Of a DNA stretch of 64,000 nucleotides, positions 1 to 10,078 are shown in pieces. The DNA lies in the NCBI GenBank assembly GCA_030695205.1, contig JAUYTN010000048.1, positions 27,326-91,325 on the forward strand, given 5' to 3'. Position 1 is the stretch's first letter. The number at the start of each line of letters is the position of its first letter. The position numbers and the translations under genes are program-made. Under the pieces are notes generated by a model. It was not told the DNA's origin and made no database searches. It saw only the letters and a list, made by a program, of their open reading frames with translations. This stretch comes from Burkholderiaceae bacterium. Lineage in GTDB: Bacteria > Pseudomonadota > Gammaproteobacteria > Burkholderiales > Burkholderiaceae_C.

Positions 1-337
1 TGCGGTCAAAAGGCATACCCATGTGTTCGAGGTCGTATACCGCATTGGCGGCTTCGCGGCACATGAACTCTATGGCATCTTGGTCGCCCAGCCAGTCCGA
101 CCCTTTGATGGTGTCGTAAAAGTGGTAGTGCCAGTTGTCCTCGCTCATGTTGCCCAGACTGGCGCCAATGCCGCCCTGGGCTGCCACGGTGTGGCTGCGG
201 GTGGGAAAAACCTTGGACAGCACGGCCACGTTCAGGCCAGCTCGGGCCAGCTGCAAAGAGGCGCGCATGCCGGAGCCGCCTGCGCCAACGATCACAACAT
301 CAAAACGGCGTTTGGTCAGAGAAGAAGCTTTTGTCAT
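1..337 (-). CDS. sdhA: Succinate dehydrogenase flavoprotein subunit, N-terminal part
   Basis: Catalytic flavoprotein of complex II, oxidising succinate to fumarate. The gene starts at 337 on the minus strand and runs off the left edge, so only about 112 residues are visible. The FAD dinucleotide motif [10 protein letters not shown] lies near residues 17-26, and [10 protein letters not shown], the region around the covalent FAD-His, follows at about residue 47. It begins 4 bases after sdhD ends and is clearly the third gene of gntR-sdhC-sdhD-sdhA order. The family call is very secure; the gene is partial only because of the window boundary. Confidence 0.96.
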   Translation of the reverse strand, partial: MTKASSLTKRRFDVVIVGAGGSGMRASLQLARAGLNVAVLSKVFPTRSHTVAAQGGIGASLGNMSEDNWHYHFYDTIKGSDWLGDQDAIEFMCREAANAVYDLEHMGMPFDR

Positions 338-341
338 GGCT

Positions 342-707
342 TTAGAGCCTCCAGAGAACTTGAATGGCCCAGCCCATGCAACCCAGGAGCCAGACGATGG
401 TGAATGCGTGCAGTGTCAGCCGAAGACCGGCGGGTTTGACATAGTCCATCCAGAGATCGCGCATGCCGATCCATGCGTGGTAGAAAAGGGCCAACAAGAC
501 AACAAACGTCAGTGCCTTCATCCACTGGGGAGCAAAAATTCCAGCCCAGGATTCGTAGGTCAGAGGGCCCGATGTGAAGATGACTTGCGCCATCACAATA
601 AGGGTAAACAATGCCATCAGGGCAGCCGTCAGGCGCTGCGCCATAAAGTCGCGAAGTCCGTAGTGCGCGCCGACAACGACACGCTTGGAACCGTAATTCA
701 CAGCCAT
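342..707 (-). CDS. sdhD: Succinate dehydrogenase membrane anchor subunit
   Basis: Small (121 aa) integral membrane subunit that anchors complex II and helps bind heme b and quinone. Three hydrophobic segments are visible at about residues 25-45, 62-80 and 98-118. The motif [13 protein letters not shown] around residues 77-89 contains the expected heme-ligand His and the Asp/Tyr typical of SdhD. It lies between sdhC (35 bases upstream) and sdhA (4 bases downstream) in one operon. Confidence 0.95.
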   Translation of the reverse strand: MAVNYGSKRVVVGAHYGLRDFMAQRLTAALMALFTLIVMAQVIFTSGPLTYESWAGIFAPQWMKALTFVVLLALFYHAWIGMRDLWMDYVKPAGLRLTLHAFTIVWLLGCMGWAIQVLWRL

Positions 708-741
708 GGTTGGTCTTTCAGATCAAGGTGGGTGAGGGCGT

Positions 742-1173
742 TCAGTACAGCCCGAAAAGTTTGGCGCCGAGTACGGCGGTCAGGCCCAGTGCCAGCACGA
801 GAACGGTTTTGGCAGAGCTGGCGCCGAATTCTTTGGAAACACGGTGGGTGGCATCCATGTACAAGTGGCGCAGCCCTGCCAGCAGGTGGTGCAGGTAGCC
901 CCAGATAAGGCCCAGCGCCACGAGCTTGAAGAACCAGCCCGGCACGCCACCCACGCCGACGCCGAAAGCCGCGGTGAAGGTTTCGTAGGAAATGTCGGAC
1001 GACAGCGACTGGTCAAACATCCAGACGATGAATGGCAGCAACACGAACATCATGGCACCGCTCACGCGGTGAAGGATGGAAACCCAGCCCGCCGGCGGCA
1101 GCCGGTAGGTCGTCAGGTCTTTGAAGGCGTTGATGTTGCGAAACTCCGCTCGCGTTTTATTCAACTGGGTCAT
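742..1173 (-). CDS. sdhC: Succinate dehydrogenase cytochrome b556 subunit
   Basis: 143-aa membrane subunit of complex II. The N-terminal motif SILHRVSG (about residues 32-39) carries the Ser and Arg that contact quinone, and the second segment ends in LHHLLAGLRHLYMD (about residue 95), which holds the heme b ligand His. Three membrane helices are apparent. First structural gene of the sdhC-sdhD-sdhA operon, read in the same direction as the upstream gntR gene, with a 126-base gap in which a promoter probably lies. Confidence 0.95.
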   Translation of the reverse strand: MTQLNKTRAEFRNINAFKDLTTYRLPPAGWVSILHRVSGAMMFVLLPFIVWMFDQSLSSDISYETFTAAFGVGVGGVPGWFFKLVALGLIWGYLHHLLAGLRHLYMDATHRVSKEFGASSAKTVLVLALGLTAVLGAKLFGLY

Positions 1174-1299
1174 GGTGAACTTTCTGGGTCAATGGATAAG
1201 GGGATGTAACGCCCTTGTAACCTGGCGAAATAGCACGAAGGATTCTATTGCAACGCACCATTCACGAAGCTTGCAGGCGGGTATTTCAAGCAGGATGTT

Positions 1300-2103
1300 T
1301 CAGCTGAGTTCGTTGCGGTAGTGGTGCTGGTCGGTCCGGTAGGTGCCGCGACGCAGTTCCATGGGGACGTCATGGTAGGTGTAAGAGATGCGCTCCACCG
1401 TCAGCAAGGGGTGGCCACTGGCTACACCGAGCAAGGCAGCGGACTCACCCGAGGCACTTTCGGCTTTGATTTTTTCTTTGGCTCTGACCATGCGTACCCC
1501 GAACTCGGACTCGAAAAAAGCGTACATGGGTCCCTGGTCGGACGACAGGGCCTCCAATGTCAACCCCTTGAAAGGGCTCCCAGGGAGCCAGATGTCTTCC
1601 AGAATGGTGGGTTGGCCCTGGAAGGCCAATACCCGCCTGACAAAGACCACTGGGTCAGCGCTGCGCAGGCTCAACAGCCGGGCAACGTCGGCGGAGGCTC
1701 GCACGCGTTTGCACTCCACAATTTTTCGCTCGGCCCTGACCTCTTCGCCGGTATCGGGTTGCAAGCGCAAAAACCGGTACTGAATGTGCCGCTCTGCGTG
1801 AGTGGCGACGAATGTCCCTTTGCCCTGGCGGCGAACCACCAGGTTGTCTGCGGCCAGTTCGTCGATGGCTTTTCGCACGGTGCCCTGGCTCACCCGGTAG
1901 CGGCCGGCCAAATCCTGCTCGCTGGGGATGACGTCACCCGGTTTCCATTCGCCCTCTTGCAGACTGGTCAGTATCAGGGTCTTGATTTGCTGGTACAGCG
2001 GACTGAACGCGGGCGTTGCCAGCGTCAAACCCGAAGCGGCGACCACTGGTGCAGTCAGGCCCCCGTCAGAGGTGGATGGTGGGGTTTGGCTTGAGGTGTT
2101 CAT
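1300..2103 (-). CDS. GntR/HutC-family transcriptional regulator next to TCA genes
   Basis: 267-aa DNA-binding regulator. A winged-helix GntR domain is seen near residues 45-110 (SEQDLAGRYRVSQGTVRKAI, then RRQGKGTFV), followed by a UTRA effector-binding domain to the end, placing it in the HutC subfamily. An upstream in-frame ATG at 2139 is possible, but the start at 2103 is preferred because the extra residues are unlike the family. It lies directly upstream of sdhCDA and divergent from mdh. Control of these TCA genes is inferred from position and from the palindrome at 2125-2136; the effector is unknown. Confidence 0.88.
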   Translation of the reverse strand: MNTSSQTPPSTSDGGLTAPVVAASGLTLATPAFSPLYQQIKTLILTSLQEGEWKPGDVIPSEQDLAGRYRVSQGTVRKAIDELAADNLVVRRQGKGTFVATHAERHIQYRFLRLQPDTGEEVRAERKIVECKRVRASADVARLLSLRSADPVVFVRRVLAFQGQPTILEDIWLPGSPFKGLTLEALSSDQGPMYAFFESEFGVRMVRAKEKIKAESASGESAALLGVASGHPLLTVERISYTYHDVPMELRRGTYRTDQHHYRNELS

Positions 2104-2124
2104 GTGTGTCTCTGGTGAATCATA

Positions 2125-2136
2125 TCTTATATAAGA
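2125..2136. promoter_or_regulatory. Palindromic candidate operator between gntR and mdh
   Basis: TCTTATATAAGA is a perfect 12-bp palindrome in the 180-base divergent intergenic region. A partly matching half-site (ATAAGAC) follows at 2138-2144. It sits just upstream of the gntR start, where a GntR autoregulatory site could lie. Binding is inferred. Confidence 0.5.
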
Positions 2137-2283
2137 CATAAGACAAATTGACCTGAGACGGTCAAGCGCGTTACACTTTGGAGTGGTGGAAACGCCGCGT
2201 CAGCGCATCACGCCATGCGCGTCACGACGGCCATCCAGGTTGGTTTCGCACATCATCTATCACCCCTACTGAGGAGTCTTTCT

Positions 2284-3270
2284 ATGTCCAAGAAGCCCGT
2301 TCGCGTTGCCGTCACAGGCGCCGCTGGCCAAATCGGTTACGCCCTGCTGTTTCGCATTGCCTCCGGCGAAATGCTGGGCAAAGACCAGCCCGTCATTCTG
2401 CAGTTGCTGGAAGTGCCCATGGAAAAAGCCCAGGAAGCACTCAAGGGCGTGATCATGGAACTGGAAGACTGCGCATTCCCTCTGCTTGCTGGTATCGAGG
2501 CCCACAGCGACCCCATGACCGCATTCAAAGACACCGACTACGCGTTGCTGGTTGGTGCTCGCCCACGCGGCCCCGGCATGGAGCGCGCAGACCTGCTGGC
2601 AGCCAATGCCCAAATTTTCACTGCCCAGGGCAAGGCACTGAACGCAGTGGCCAGCCGCGACGTCAAGGTGCTGGTGGTGGGCAACCCCGCCAACACCAAT
2701 GCCTACATTGCCATGAAGTCCGCCCCTGACCTCAAGCCCGGCAACTTCACCGCCATGCTGCGTCTGGACCACAACCGTGCAGCCAGCCAGATTGCCGCCA
2801 AAACCGGCAAGGCTGTGGCTTCCATCGAGAAGCTGGCCGTGTGGGGCAACCACTCGCCCACCATGTACGCCGACTACCGCTTTGCCACCATCGATGGCGA
2901 GTCTGTCAAAGACATGATCAATGACGAAGCCTGGAACCGTGATGTGTTCCTGCCCACCGTGGGCAAGCGTGGTGCGGCCATCATCGCTGCCCGTGGCGTG
3001 TCGTCTGCAGCGTCTGCTGCCAATGCCGCCATTGATCACATGCGCGATTGGGCCCTGGGTACCAACGGCAAGTGGGTCACCATGGGTATTCCATCCAACG
3101 GCGAATACGGCATTCCTGCTGAAACCATGTTTGGCTACCCCGTCACCTGCGAAGGCGGCGAGTACAAAATCGTCGAAGGTTTGCCCATTTGCGAGTTCTC
3201 ACAGGAATGCATCAACAAGACGCTGGCCGAGCTGCAAGGCGAGCAAGACGGCGTCAAGCACCTGCTGTAA
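2284..3270 (+). CDS. mdh: Malate dehydrogenase (NAD-dependent)
   Basis: 328-aa oxidoreductase interconverting malate and oxaloacetate. The NAD motif [13 protein letters not shown] is at residues 11-23; substrate arginines lie in [13 protein letters not shown] (about residue 97), the Asp in LRLDHNRA and the catalytic His in [11 protein letters not shown] (about residue 185). The start at 2284 is chosen over 2215 because it follows a good ribosome site (TGAGGAGT) and gives the usual N-terminus. Divergent from gntR and followed by a citE-like gene. Confidence 0.97.
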   Translation: MSKKPVRVAVTGAAGQIGYALLFRIASGEMLGKDQPVILQLLEVPMEKAQEALKGVIMELEDCAFPLLAGIEAHSDPMTAFKDTDYALLVGARPRGPGMERADLLAANAQIFTAQGKALNAVASRDVKVLVVGNPANTNAYIAMKSAPDLKPGNFTAMLRLDHNRAASQIAAKTGKAVASIEKLAVWGNHSPTMYADYRFATIDGESVKDMINDEAWNRDVFLPTVGKRGAAIIAARGVSSAASAANAAIDHMRDWALGTNGKWVTMGIPSNGEYGIPAETMFGYPVTCEGGEYKIVEGLPICEFSQECINKTLAELQGEQDGVKHLL

Positions 3271-3301
3271 CCGGTTGGTAACTTCAGTCCTCGACACCCG
3301 C

Positions 3302-4345
3302 GTGGCCCAGTTGCCCCTCCCGCCCGCTGCCCACCCCCGCGATGTGTTGCGGGGCGCGCAGGCAGCCCAGGCAGCGCTGCCTGTGTGCGACCACTACAGC
3401 GGTGTGGAACCGCGCATGCGCAAAAGCCTGCAGCTGCAGGCCGATCTCATGGCCGAGTACGGCGCCTGCGTGCTGGATGTGACGCTGGATTGCGAAGACG
3501 GCGCCCCGGTTGGTGCCGAGGCAGAGCATGCGGCGCTGGTGGCGGAGTTGTTGCAAGAGGCATCGCCCGAGGCAAGGGTGGGTGTGCGGGTACATCCTGT
3601 GGATCACCCTGCGTTTGAGGTGGATGTGCAGTGTCTGCTGGGCCAGGGGCGGCGCCTTCCGGCGTACGCCATGGTGCCCAAGGTGGAGTCGGTGGCCTGT
3701 GTAGAGCGGATGGTGGCTGCCTGTGACGCCGTGGGTGCCACCGATGTGCCCATCCATGTCCTGATCGAGTCGCCAGCCGCTGTGCACCGGTGTTTTGATA
3801 TTGCCGCACACCCGAGGGTGCAGTCGCTCAGTTTTGGGTTGATGGACTTCGTCTCCGCCCACGCGGGTGCCATCCCTGCATCGGCCATGGGGGTGGTGGG
3901 GCAGTTCGAGCACCCTCTGGTGCTCAGGGCCAAGCTGGCGCTGGCCAGTGCGGCGCATGCCCACGGCAAGGTGCCCTCGCACTGTGTGGTGACCGAGTTT
4001 CGGGACCTGTCCGCGCTGCGTCATGCCGCACTCAAGGCCAGAAACGAGCTGGGTTACACCCGCATGTGGAGCATTCACCCGGACCAGGTCCGTACCGTGA
4101 TCGAGGTGTTTGCACCGTCTGAAGCCGAGATTGACGAGGCTACTCAGGTCATAGCGGCTGCCTGGCGGCAACAATGGGCACCTATCCAGGTCAACGGGCG
4201 TTTGCACGATCGTGCCAGCTACCGGTTTTATTGGCAGATACTGGAGCGTGCCCACCAGACCGGGCGGGTACTCCCCGCTGAGGTGGGTGTTTTTTTTGCC
4301 CCCAAGACCCTTGAGGCGTCCAGCGCCAGAAAGACCTGTCCATGA
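3302..4345 (+). CDS. HpcH/HpaI aldolase or citrate lyase beta-like protein
   Basis: About 347 aa, a TIM-barrel C-C lyase of the CitE/HpcH family. Visible family features are the acidic motif DVTLDCEDGAPVG (metal site, about residue 60), RVHPVDHPAF, and HVLIESPAAVHR near the middle. No ATG precedes the conserved region, so the GTG at 3302 is taken as start; TTG at 3311 is an alternative and neither has a strong ribosome site. It lies between mdh and acnB, a linkage common in Comamonadaceae. Substrate (malyl-CoA-type or another) cannot be told from sequence. Confidence 0.8.
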   Translation: MAQLPLPPAAHPRDVLRGAQAAQAALPVCDHYSGVEPRMRKSLQLQADLMAEYGACVLDVTLDCEDGAPVGAEAEHAALVAELLQEASPEARVGVRVHPVDHPAFEVDVQCLLGQGRRLPAYAMVPKVESVACVERMVAACDAVGATDVPIHVLIESPAAVHRCFDIAAHPRVQSLSFGLMDFVSAHAGAIPASAMGVVGQFEHPLVLRAKLALASAAHAHGKVPSHCVVTEFRDLSALRHAALKARNELGYTRMWSIHPDQVRTVIEVFAPSEAEIDEATQVIAAAWRQQWAPIQVNGRLHDRASYRFYWQILERAHQTGRVLPAEVGVFFAPKTLEASSARKTCP

Positions 4346-4824
4346 TCCACTCCATGTACGCGACCCCTGGGGCTCGGTCTCTGGGTGCGGCGGTGCTGCT
4401 GCTGCTGGCCCTGTGGTCCCCCCTGAGCGCAGCCCCCGCCAAGGGGGTGTTGGCAGCACCGGCCACCCCTGTGCAGTTGTCCGCCGCCGAGTGGGAGGTG
4501 GCGGGTTCGGTGCACACCGGGCTATTGGCCTGTGAGCTGGGTCAGTCGGTGCGTGTGGAGCCCGACCCCGCAGCGCCGGGTCACTTTCGTGTGCAGCTGC
4601 AGCGCCTCGTGTACCGCATGCGCCCCGTGGAAAGCCTCACAGGGGCTGTCCGTCTGGAGGACGATGCCCAAGGGGCTGTCTGGATACAGTTGGCCAACAA
4701 ATCCATGCTCATGAGCCAGCGGCTCGGTCGCCGACTTGCCGACGAGTGTGCAGGTGCTGTGCAGCGTGGCGTGGCGCAGGCCATGAGATTGAACCCATTA
4801 CCCAGTTTGCTGGACCCGCAATAA
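4342..4824 (+). CDS. Secreted protein of unknown function
   Basis: 160 aa. A signal peptide is evident (hydrophobic stretch at about residues 13-30 ending in LSAAPA). The mature part has no motif I recognise. The ATG overlaps the TGA of the citE-like gene by four bases (ATGA), so it is probably translationally coupled to it. It lies 69 bases before acnB, within the mdh-acnB gene string. Likely periplasmic; function unknown. Confidence 0.75.
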   Translation: MIHSMYATPGARSLGAAVLLLLALWSPLSAAPAKGVLAAPATPVQLSAAEWEVAGSVHTGLLACELGQSVRVEPDPAAPGHFRVQLQRLVYRMRPVESLTGAVRLEDDAQGAVWIQLANKSMLMSQRLGRRLADECAGAVQRGVAQAMRLNPLPSLLDPQ

Positions 4825-4893
4825 GCCCTTCTGCAACAAGCCCTTGATCGGGTGCCGTGTCAGTTGTTTCTGTTTTTTGATTGGAGATTAGCC

Positions 4894-7485
4894 ATGTTGA
4901 AAGCCTACCGTGAACACGTAGCCGAGCGCGCCGCTCTCGGTATTCCCCCGCTGGCGCTGGATGCCAAGCAGGTTGAAGCCCTGATTGAGCTCATCAAAAA
5001 CCCACCAGCCGGCGAAGAAGCCTTCTTGATGGACCTGCTGACCCACCGCGTGCCCCCCGGCGTGGACGACGCAGCCAAGGTCAAGGCCAGCTTTCTGGCT
5101 GCAGTGGCCCATGGTGACTTGCAGGTCAGCCTGATCTCCAAGGCCAAGGCCACCGAGCTGCTGGGCACCATGGTGGGCGGTTACAACGTCCACCCCCTCA
5201 TCGAGCTGCTGGACGATGCTGAAGTGGCCTCGGTGGCCGGTGCGGCGCTGAAAAAGACACTGTTGATGTTTGACTTCTTCAACGATGTCGCCGAGAAAGC
5301 CAAGGCTGGCAACGCTGTGGCCAAAGACGTGATGCAAAGCTGGGCAGACGGCGAGTGGTTCACCAGCCGTCCCGAGGTGGACAAAAAGATCACCGTCACC
5401 GTCTTCAAGGTGCCCGGCGAAACCAACACCGACGACCTCTCGCCCGCGCCCGATGCGACGACGCGTCCGGACATCCCGATGCACTACCTGGCAATGCTGA
5501 AGAACACCCGCCCCGACGCGGCCTTCAAGCCCGAAGAAGACGGCAAGCGTGGCCCGATGCAGTTCATCGAAGACCTGAAGAAAAAGGGCAACCTCGTCGC
5601 CTACGTAGGCGACGTGGTGGGCACGGGTTCCAGCCGCAAGTCGGCCACCAACTCGGTGGTTTGGGCCACCGGCCAGGATATTCCCTTCGTGCCCAACAAG
5701 CGCTTTGGCGGTGTCACGCTGGGCGGCAAAATTGCTCCTATCTTCTTCAACACGCAAGAAGACTCCGGCTCGCTGCCCATTGAAGTGGATGTGTCCAAGC
5801 TGGAAATGGGCGACGTCATCGACGTGCTGCCCTACGAGGGCAAACTGGTCAAAAACGGCGAGACTGTCGCCGAGTTCAAACTCAAGAGCGACGTGCTGTT
5901 TGACGAAGTTCGCGCCGGTGGCCGTATCAACCTCATCATTGGCCGCAGCCTGACCGCCAAGGCACGTGAGTTCCTGGGCCTGCCCGCATCCACGCTGTTC
6001 CGCCTGCCTTCCGTGCCCACCGCCACCAACGCCGGTTTCACACTGGCGCAAAAGATGGTCGGCCGCGCCGTAGGCCTGCCAGAAGGCCAGGGCGTGCGCC
6101 CCGGTACTTACTGCGAACCCAAAATGACGACTGTCGGCAGCCAGGACACCACTGGCCCCATGACCCGCGACGAACTGAAAGACCTGGCCTGCCTGGGTTT
6201 CAGCGCCGACCTGGTGATGCAGTCCTTCTGTCACACCGCCGCCTATCCCAAGCCTGTGGACGTGAAAACCCACCGCGAACTGCCGAAGTTCATCAGCAGC
6301 CGTGGTGGCGTGGCCCTGCGCCCCGGTGATGGCGTGATCCACAGCTGGCTCAACCGCCTGCTGCTGCCTGACACCGTCGGTACCGGCGGTGACAGCCACA
6401 CCCGCTTCCCCATTGGCATCAGCTTCCCAGCCGGTTCCGGTCTGGTCGCTTTCGGTGCAGCCACCGGCGTGATGCCTCTGGACATGCCCGAGTCTGTGCT
6501 GGTGCGCTTCAAAGGCGAAATGCAGCCCGGCGTGACCCTGCGCGATCTGGTGCATGCCATTCCGCTGTACGCCATCAAACAAGGCCTGCTGACTGTGGCC
6601 AAGGCCGGCAAGATCAACGAATTCTCCGGTCGTATCCTGGAAATCGAAGGTCTGCCCAACCTGAAGGTCGAGCAAGCGTTTGAACTCTCTGACGCCTCCG
6701 CCGAGCGCTCCGCCGCTGGTTGCACCATCAAGCTCAACCCCGAGCCGATCAAGGAGTACCTCACCAGCAACATCGTGCTGATGAAGAACATGATCGCCGA
6801 TGGCTACGAGGATAAGCGCACCCTGCAGCGCCGTATTGAGAAGGTCGAAGCTTGGCTGGCCAATCCCCAGCTGCTGGAAGCCGACAAAGACGCCGAATAC
6901 GCACACGTCATCGAGATTGATCTGGCCGACATCAAGGAACCCATCCTGTGCTGCCCGAACGATCCTGACGACGCCAAGTTCCTGTCCGAAGTGGCCGGCA
7001 CCAAGATTGACGAGGCCTTCATCGGTTCTTGCATGACCAACATCGGCCACTTCCGCGCAGCCGCCAAGCTGTTGGGTGGCCAGCGCGACATCCCCGTCAA
7101 GCTGTGGGTGGCACCACCAACCAAGATGGACGAGACCGAGCTGATCAAAGAAGGCCACTACGCCAGCTTCGGCGCAGCCGGTGCCCGCACCGAAATGCCC
7201 GGTTGCAGCCTGTGCATGGGCAACCAGGCCCAGGTGCGTGAAGGCGCCACGGTCGTGTCCACCTCCACACGCAACTTCCCCAACCGCCTGGGCAAAAACA
7301 CGCAGGTGTACCTGGCGTCGGCAGAGTTGGCGGCCATTGCCTCCAAGCTGGGCAAGATTCCGACGGTGGAGGAATACCACGCCGCCATGGGCATCGTGAA
7401 CAAGGATGGCGCGGCAATCTACAAGTACCTCAACTTCGACCAGATCGAGGAGTACGTGGACAATGCCAAGGCCGTGACCGCCTGA
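4894..7485 (+). CDS. acnB: Aconitate hydratase B
   Basis: 863-aa iron-sulphur enzyme converting citrate to isocitrate through cis-aconitate; AcnB also doubles as a 2-methylaconitate hydratase in many proteobacteria. The order is AcnB-like: N-terminal HEAT-like domain (1-155), swivel domain (about 165-380), then the catalytic core. The [4Fe-4S] cysteines lie in [10 protein letters not shown] (about residue 710) and GCSLCMGNQ (about 770). Start 4894 follows TTGGAGATTAGCC, a plausible ribosome site; the upstream frame extension is not conserved. A strong terminator follows. Confidence 0.97.
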   Translation: MLKAYREHVAERAALGIPPLALDAKQVEALIELIKNPPAGEEAFLMDLLTHRVPPGVDDAAKVKASFLAAVAHGDLQVSLISKAKATELLGTMVGGYNVHPLIELLDDAEVASVAGAALKKTLLMFDFFNDVAEKAKAGNAVAKDVMQSWADGEWFTSRPEVDKKITVTVFKVPGETNTDDLSPAPDATTRPDIPMHYLAMLKNTRPDAAFKPEEDGKRGPMQFIEDLKKKGNLVAYVGDVVGTGSSRKSATNSVVWATGQDIPFVPNKRFGGVTLGGKIAPIFFNTQEDSGSLPIEVDVSKLEMGDVIDVLPYEGKLVKNGETVAEFKLKSDVLFDEVRAGGRINLIIGRSLTAKAREFLGLPASTLFRLPSVPTATNAGFTLAQKMVGRAVGLPEGQGVRPGTYCEPKMTTVGSQDTTGPMTRDELKDLACLGFSADLVMQSFCHTAAYPKPVDVKTHRELPKFISSRGGVALRPGDGVIHSWLNRLLLPDTVGTGGDSHTRFPIGISFPAGSGLVAFGAATGVMPLDMPESVLVRFKGEMQPGVTLRDLVHAIPLYAIKQGLLTVAKAGKINEFSGRILEIEGLPNLKVEQAFELSDASAERSAAGCTIKLNPEPIKEYLTSNIVLMKNMIADGYEDKRTLQRRIEKVEAWLANPQLLEADKDAEYAHVIEIDLADIKEPILCCPNDPDDAKFLSEVAGTKIDEAFIGSCMTNIGHFRAAAKLLGGQRDIPVKLWVAPPTKMDETELIKEGHYASFGAAGARTEMPGCSLCMGNQAQVREGATVVSTSTRNFPNRLGKNTQVYLASAELAAIASKLGKIPTVEEYHAAMGIVNKDGAAIYKYLNFDQIEEYVDNAKAVTA

Positions 7486-7510
7486 TGGAGGGCTTTGCAT
7501 CCCACTGAAC

Positions 7511-7537
7511 AAGCGGCCCTCGGGCCGCTTTTTTTTA
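7511..7537 (+). terminator. Rho-independent terminator after acnB
   Basis: AAGCGGCCC and GGGCCGCTT form a 9-bp perfect stem with a tiny loop, followed by eight T residues, 25 bases after the acnB stop. This ends the mdh-citE-acnB transcription unit. Confidence 0.9.
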
Positions 7538-7698
7538 TATGTTTTTGGCCTTCTACGCTGGCAGAATATGGATAGTTTGCTAGGTAATGTTGTTGATTTC
7601 TCTGTCGTCGATCTGATCACCCCCAAACGCGCCCAGTCCACCCGCTGTCCACCCGCTGTGCGGCCCTATTACCCACATAACCACCCCAGGAGACCACT

Positions 7699-8319
7699 GT
7701 GAAGCTGTACGTCACCCCCCGCGCACCCAACCCCCGGCGCGTGACCATGTTCATGGCCGAAAAAGCTATCACCGGCATCGAGCTGGTGGCTGTGGACATC
7801 AATGCCCATGAGCACCGCTCCGAGGCATTCCGCCACCTCAACCCCCTGACCACCGTGCCCACTTTGGTGCTGGACGACGGGCGCGCCCTGTCAGAAAGCC
7901 GCGCCATTTGCACCTGGCTGGAGGGCCAGCACCCCGAACCCAACCTCATGGGGGCTGACGCCGATGAGCGCGCCTTCATTGAAATGGCCGACCGCCGAGC
8001 AGAGTGGTACCTGATGGTGCCCATTGGGCAGGTCATCCGCCACACCCACCCCGGCCTGGCCGCGCTGGAGCAGCCCCAGTTTGCCGACTACGGTCAGGCC
8101 CAAATGGCCAAGGTGCGCGACTACGCCAGCCGTTTTGACCAGCTGCTGCAAACCCAGCCTTGGATGGCTGGCGAGCGCTTCACCATTGCCGACATCACCG
8201 CGTTTTGTGCGCTGGAGTTTGCCCGGCTCATGAAGTTCAGCCCCAAGGCCGAGGGGCTGGATGCGCTGCAAGCCTGGCGCGACCGCGTGGCCGAGCGGCC
8301 TTCGGCCAAGGCCCTTTGA
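7699..8319 (+). CDS. Glutathione S-transferase family protein
   Basis: 206 aa. The N-terminal thioredoxin-like domain (1-80) shows LYVTPRAPNPRRV, the cis-Pro region TTVPTLVLDDG and the glutathione gamma-glutamyl site SESRAICTWL. The all-helical C-terminal domain has the N-capping motif FTIADITAF (about residue 155). It starts at GTG 7699 after CAGGAGA. Stand-alone gene between acnB and a convergent chemoreceptor gene; its substrate is unknown. Confidence 0.88.
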   Translation: MKLYVTPRAPNPRRVTMFMAEKAITGIELVAVDINAHEHRSEAFRHLNPLTTVPTLVLDDGRALSESRAICTWLEGQHPEPNLMGADADERAFIEMADRRAEWYLMVPIGQVIRHTHPGLAALEQPQFADYGQAQMAKVRDYASRFDQLLQTQPWMAGERFTIADITAFCALEFARLMKFSPKAEGLDALQAWRDRVAERPSAKAL

Positions 8320-8412
8320 CCATTCGCCACTGACCCTCTGTCCATCCGCCCCTAGGCAGGGGTGCATGTTCCCTGTGTCTGGGTGCAGGTGGCACAGAGG
8401 GCTGATGCGCCT

Positions 8413-9948
8413 TCAACCGGTCAGCTTGAACGTGCCCACCACCTGTTCGAGCTGGGCGGCTTGGTCCTGCAGCGCCTGTGCGGCGGCTGCAGCCTGCTCC
8501 ACCAGGGCCGCGTTTTGTTGGGTCACACCGTTCATTTCGCCAATGGCGGCGTTGACGCGCTCAATGCCTTGCGTCTGCTCGGCACTGCGCTGGGCAATGT
8601 CGCCCACCAGTGAGGACACGTTGCGGATGCTGTCTACCACCTCGGTCATGGTTGCGCCGGCCTGGTGCACCAGCGCACTGCCTGCGCCCACTTTGCCAAC
8701 GGAGTCATCGATCAGGGTTTTGATCTCTCTGGCCGCCGCCGCCGAGCGCTGGGCCAGGCTGCGCACCTCTGAGGCCACCACCGCGAACCCCCGGCCTTGC
8801 TCACCGGCGCGGGCTGCTTCCACTGCGGCGTTCAGCGCCAGGATGTTGGTCTGGAATGCGATGCCGTCAATCACCCCAATGATGTCGGCAATGCGCCGTG
8901 ACGAGGTCTGGATGGACTCCATGGTCACCACCACCTCACTCACCACGCCACCGGCGCGCTCGGCCACCTCGGAGGCCGAGCCTGCCAACCCGTTGGCCCG
9001 GCGGGCGGTGTCGGCGCTTTGGTTTACCCCGGCGGTCAGCTCCTGCATGGCGGTGGCTGTGCGCTCCAGGCTGGCAGCCTGTGCCTCGGTGCGGGTTGAC
9101 AAATCGCTGTTGCCGCTGGCGATGTCGCTGGAGGCGCTGTAAATCGCGTCAGTGCCACTGCGCACCTTGCCCACCGCCTGGGCCAGGCTGCTTTGCATGT
9201 CACGCAGGGCCTGCTGCAAGTGGCCAATTTCGTTGGCCGAGGTCACCGCAATGGGGCGGGTAAGGTCGCCCGCAGCAATGGCCTGGGCAGCCAGCACCCC
9301 GTCCTCCAACGGTCTGGTCACCACCCGCCGGATGAAGGGGTAAATGAGCGCCAGCACCGGAATGGCGGTCACCAAGGCCACCAGGATGGATTTGAGGCGC
9401 TGGTCTGCCAGGTCCTGGTTGATCTCGCTGAGCGAGACCTTCATGCTCACCACCCCCAGCACACTGCCCTCGGGGGCCTGGTGGCACTGAAGGCAGTTTT
9501 TGCCCAGTGAGTTGGTCAGTGCCAGGGTGGGGCGCACCGCCCGCAGGTACTCGCCATCCGCATCGGTGTCGATCCGAAAGGCTGCCTGCCCGGTTTGCAA
9601 GACTTCCCGCTCTACGGCGTCCGGGTTGCGCTCGTCCTGGTCGTTGCCGGGGCCAAATGCATCGATTACCGACTGGGCGCGCAGCACGCGCACATCGCGC
9701 ACCGTACCCAACTGCTTGATTTGGTCCAGAAACACATGGCGCTCACCCACAGTGCCCGTGACCATCATCCCCGTCAGCCCCGCCATGGTGGCGTTGTGGA
9801 TGCTCAGCGAGTAACTTTGCGCCTGCTTGAGCGCTGCATCTCGGTACACCTGTGATTGCCAGACAATCACCCCCACCCAGACCACTGCCAGCGCAGCGGC
9901 CACAGTGACGAGAAACTGCATCCAAATTTTCTGTCGGGTGATGGTCAT
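8413..9948 (-). CDS. Methyl-accepting chemotaxis protein with a c-type heme motif
   Basis: 511-aa transmembrane chemoreceptor. Transmembrane helix 1 lies at about residues 10-31, followed by a periplasmic sensor domain (32-185), transmembrane helix 2 (about 190-210), HAMP (about 210-260) and the cytoplasmic signalling hairpin, whose tip [19 protein letters not shown] is intact near residue 370. The sensor domain carries CLQCH (Cys152, Cys155, His156), a covalent heme c attachment motif, so redox or gas sensing is inferred. The start at 9948 has GAGAG upstream; the 18-residue extension is not used. No che genes lie nearby. Confidence 0.92.
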   Translation of the reverse strand: MTITRQKIWMQFLVTVAAALAVVWVGVIVWQSQVYRDAALKQAQSYSLSIHNATMAGLTGMMVTGTVGERHVFLDQIKQLGTVRDVRVLRAQSVIDAFGPGNDQDERNPDAVEREVLQTGQAAFRIDTDADGEYLRAVRPTLALTNSLGKNCLQCHQAPEGSVLGVVSMKVSLSEINQDLADQRLKSILVALVTAIPVLALIYPFIRRVVTRPLEDGVLAAQAIAAGDLTRPIAVTSANEIGHLQQALRDMQSSLAQAVGKVRSGTDAIYSASSDIASGNSDLSTRTEAQAASLERTATAMQELTAGVNQSADTARRANGLAGSASEVAERAGGVVSEVVVTMESIQTSSRRIADIIGVIDGIAFQTNILALNAAVEAARAGEQGRGFAVVASEVRSLAQRSAAAAREIKTLIDDSVGKVGAGSALVHQAGATMTEVVDSIRNVSSLVGDIAQRSAEQTQGIERVNAAIGEMNGVTQQNAALVEQAAAAAQALQDQAAQLEQVVGTFKLTG

Positions 9949-10078
9949 GGGAGTGCTCTCGGGTCTGGCGCAGGGGCACGCAGTGGTGGGGCGAGTGGCC
10001 ATTATTCACCCCTCATGCCGCAGTACGCGGCTACCAGAGCGCATTGGTTGCGATTTATCAAACGGAGAGGTGGATTGT

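Noticed and set aside
4888..7641. 917-codon open frame antisense to acnB
   Set aside because: Shadow of a highly biased GC-rich gene; product is His/Gly/Val-rich without family motifs, and acnB on the other strand is certain.
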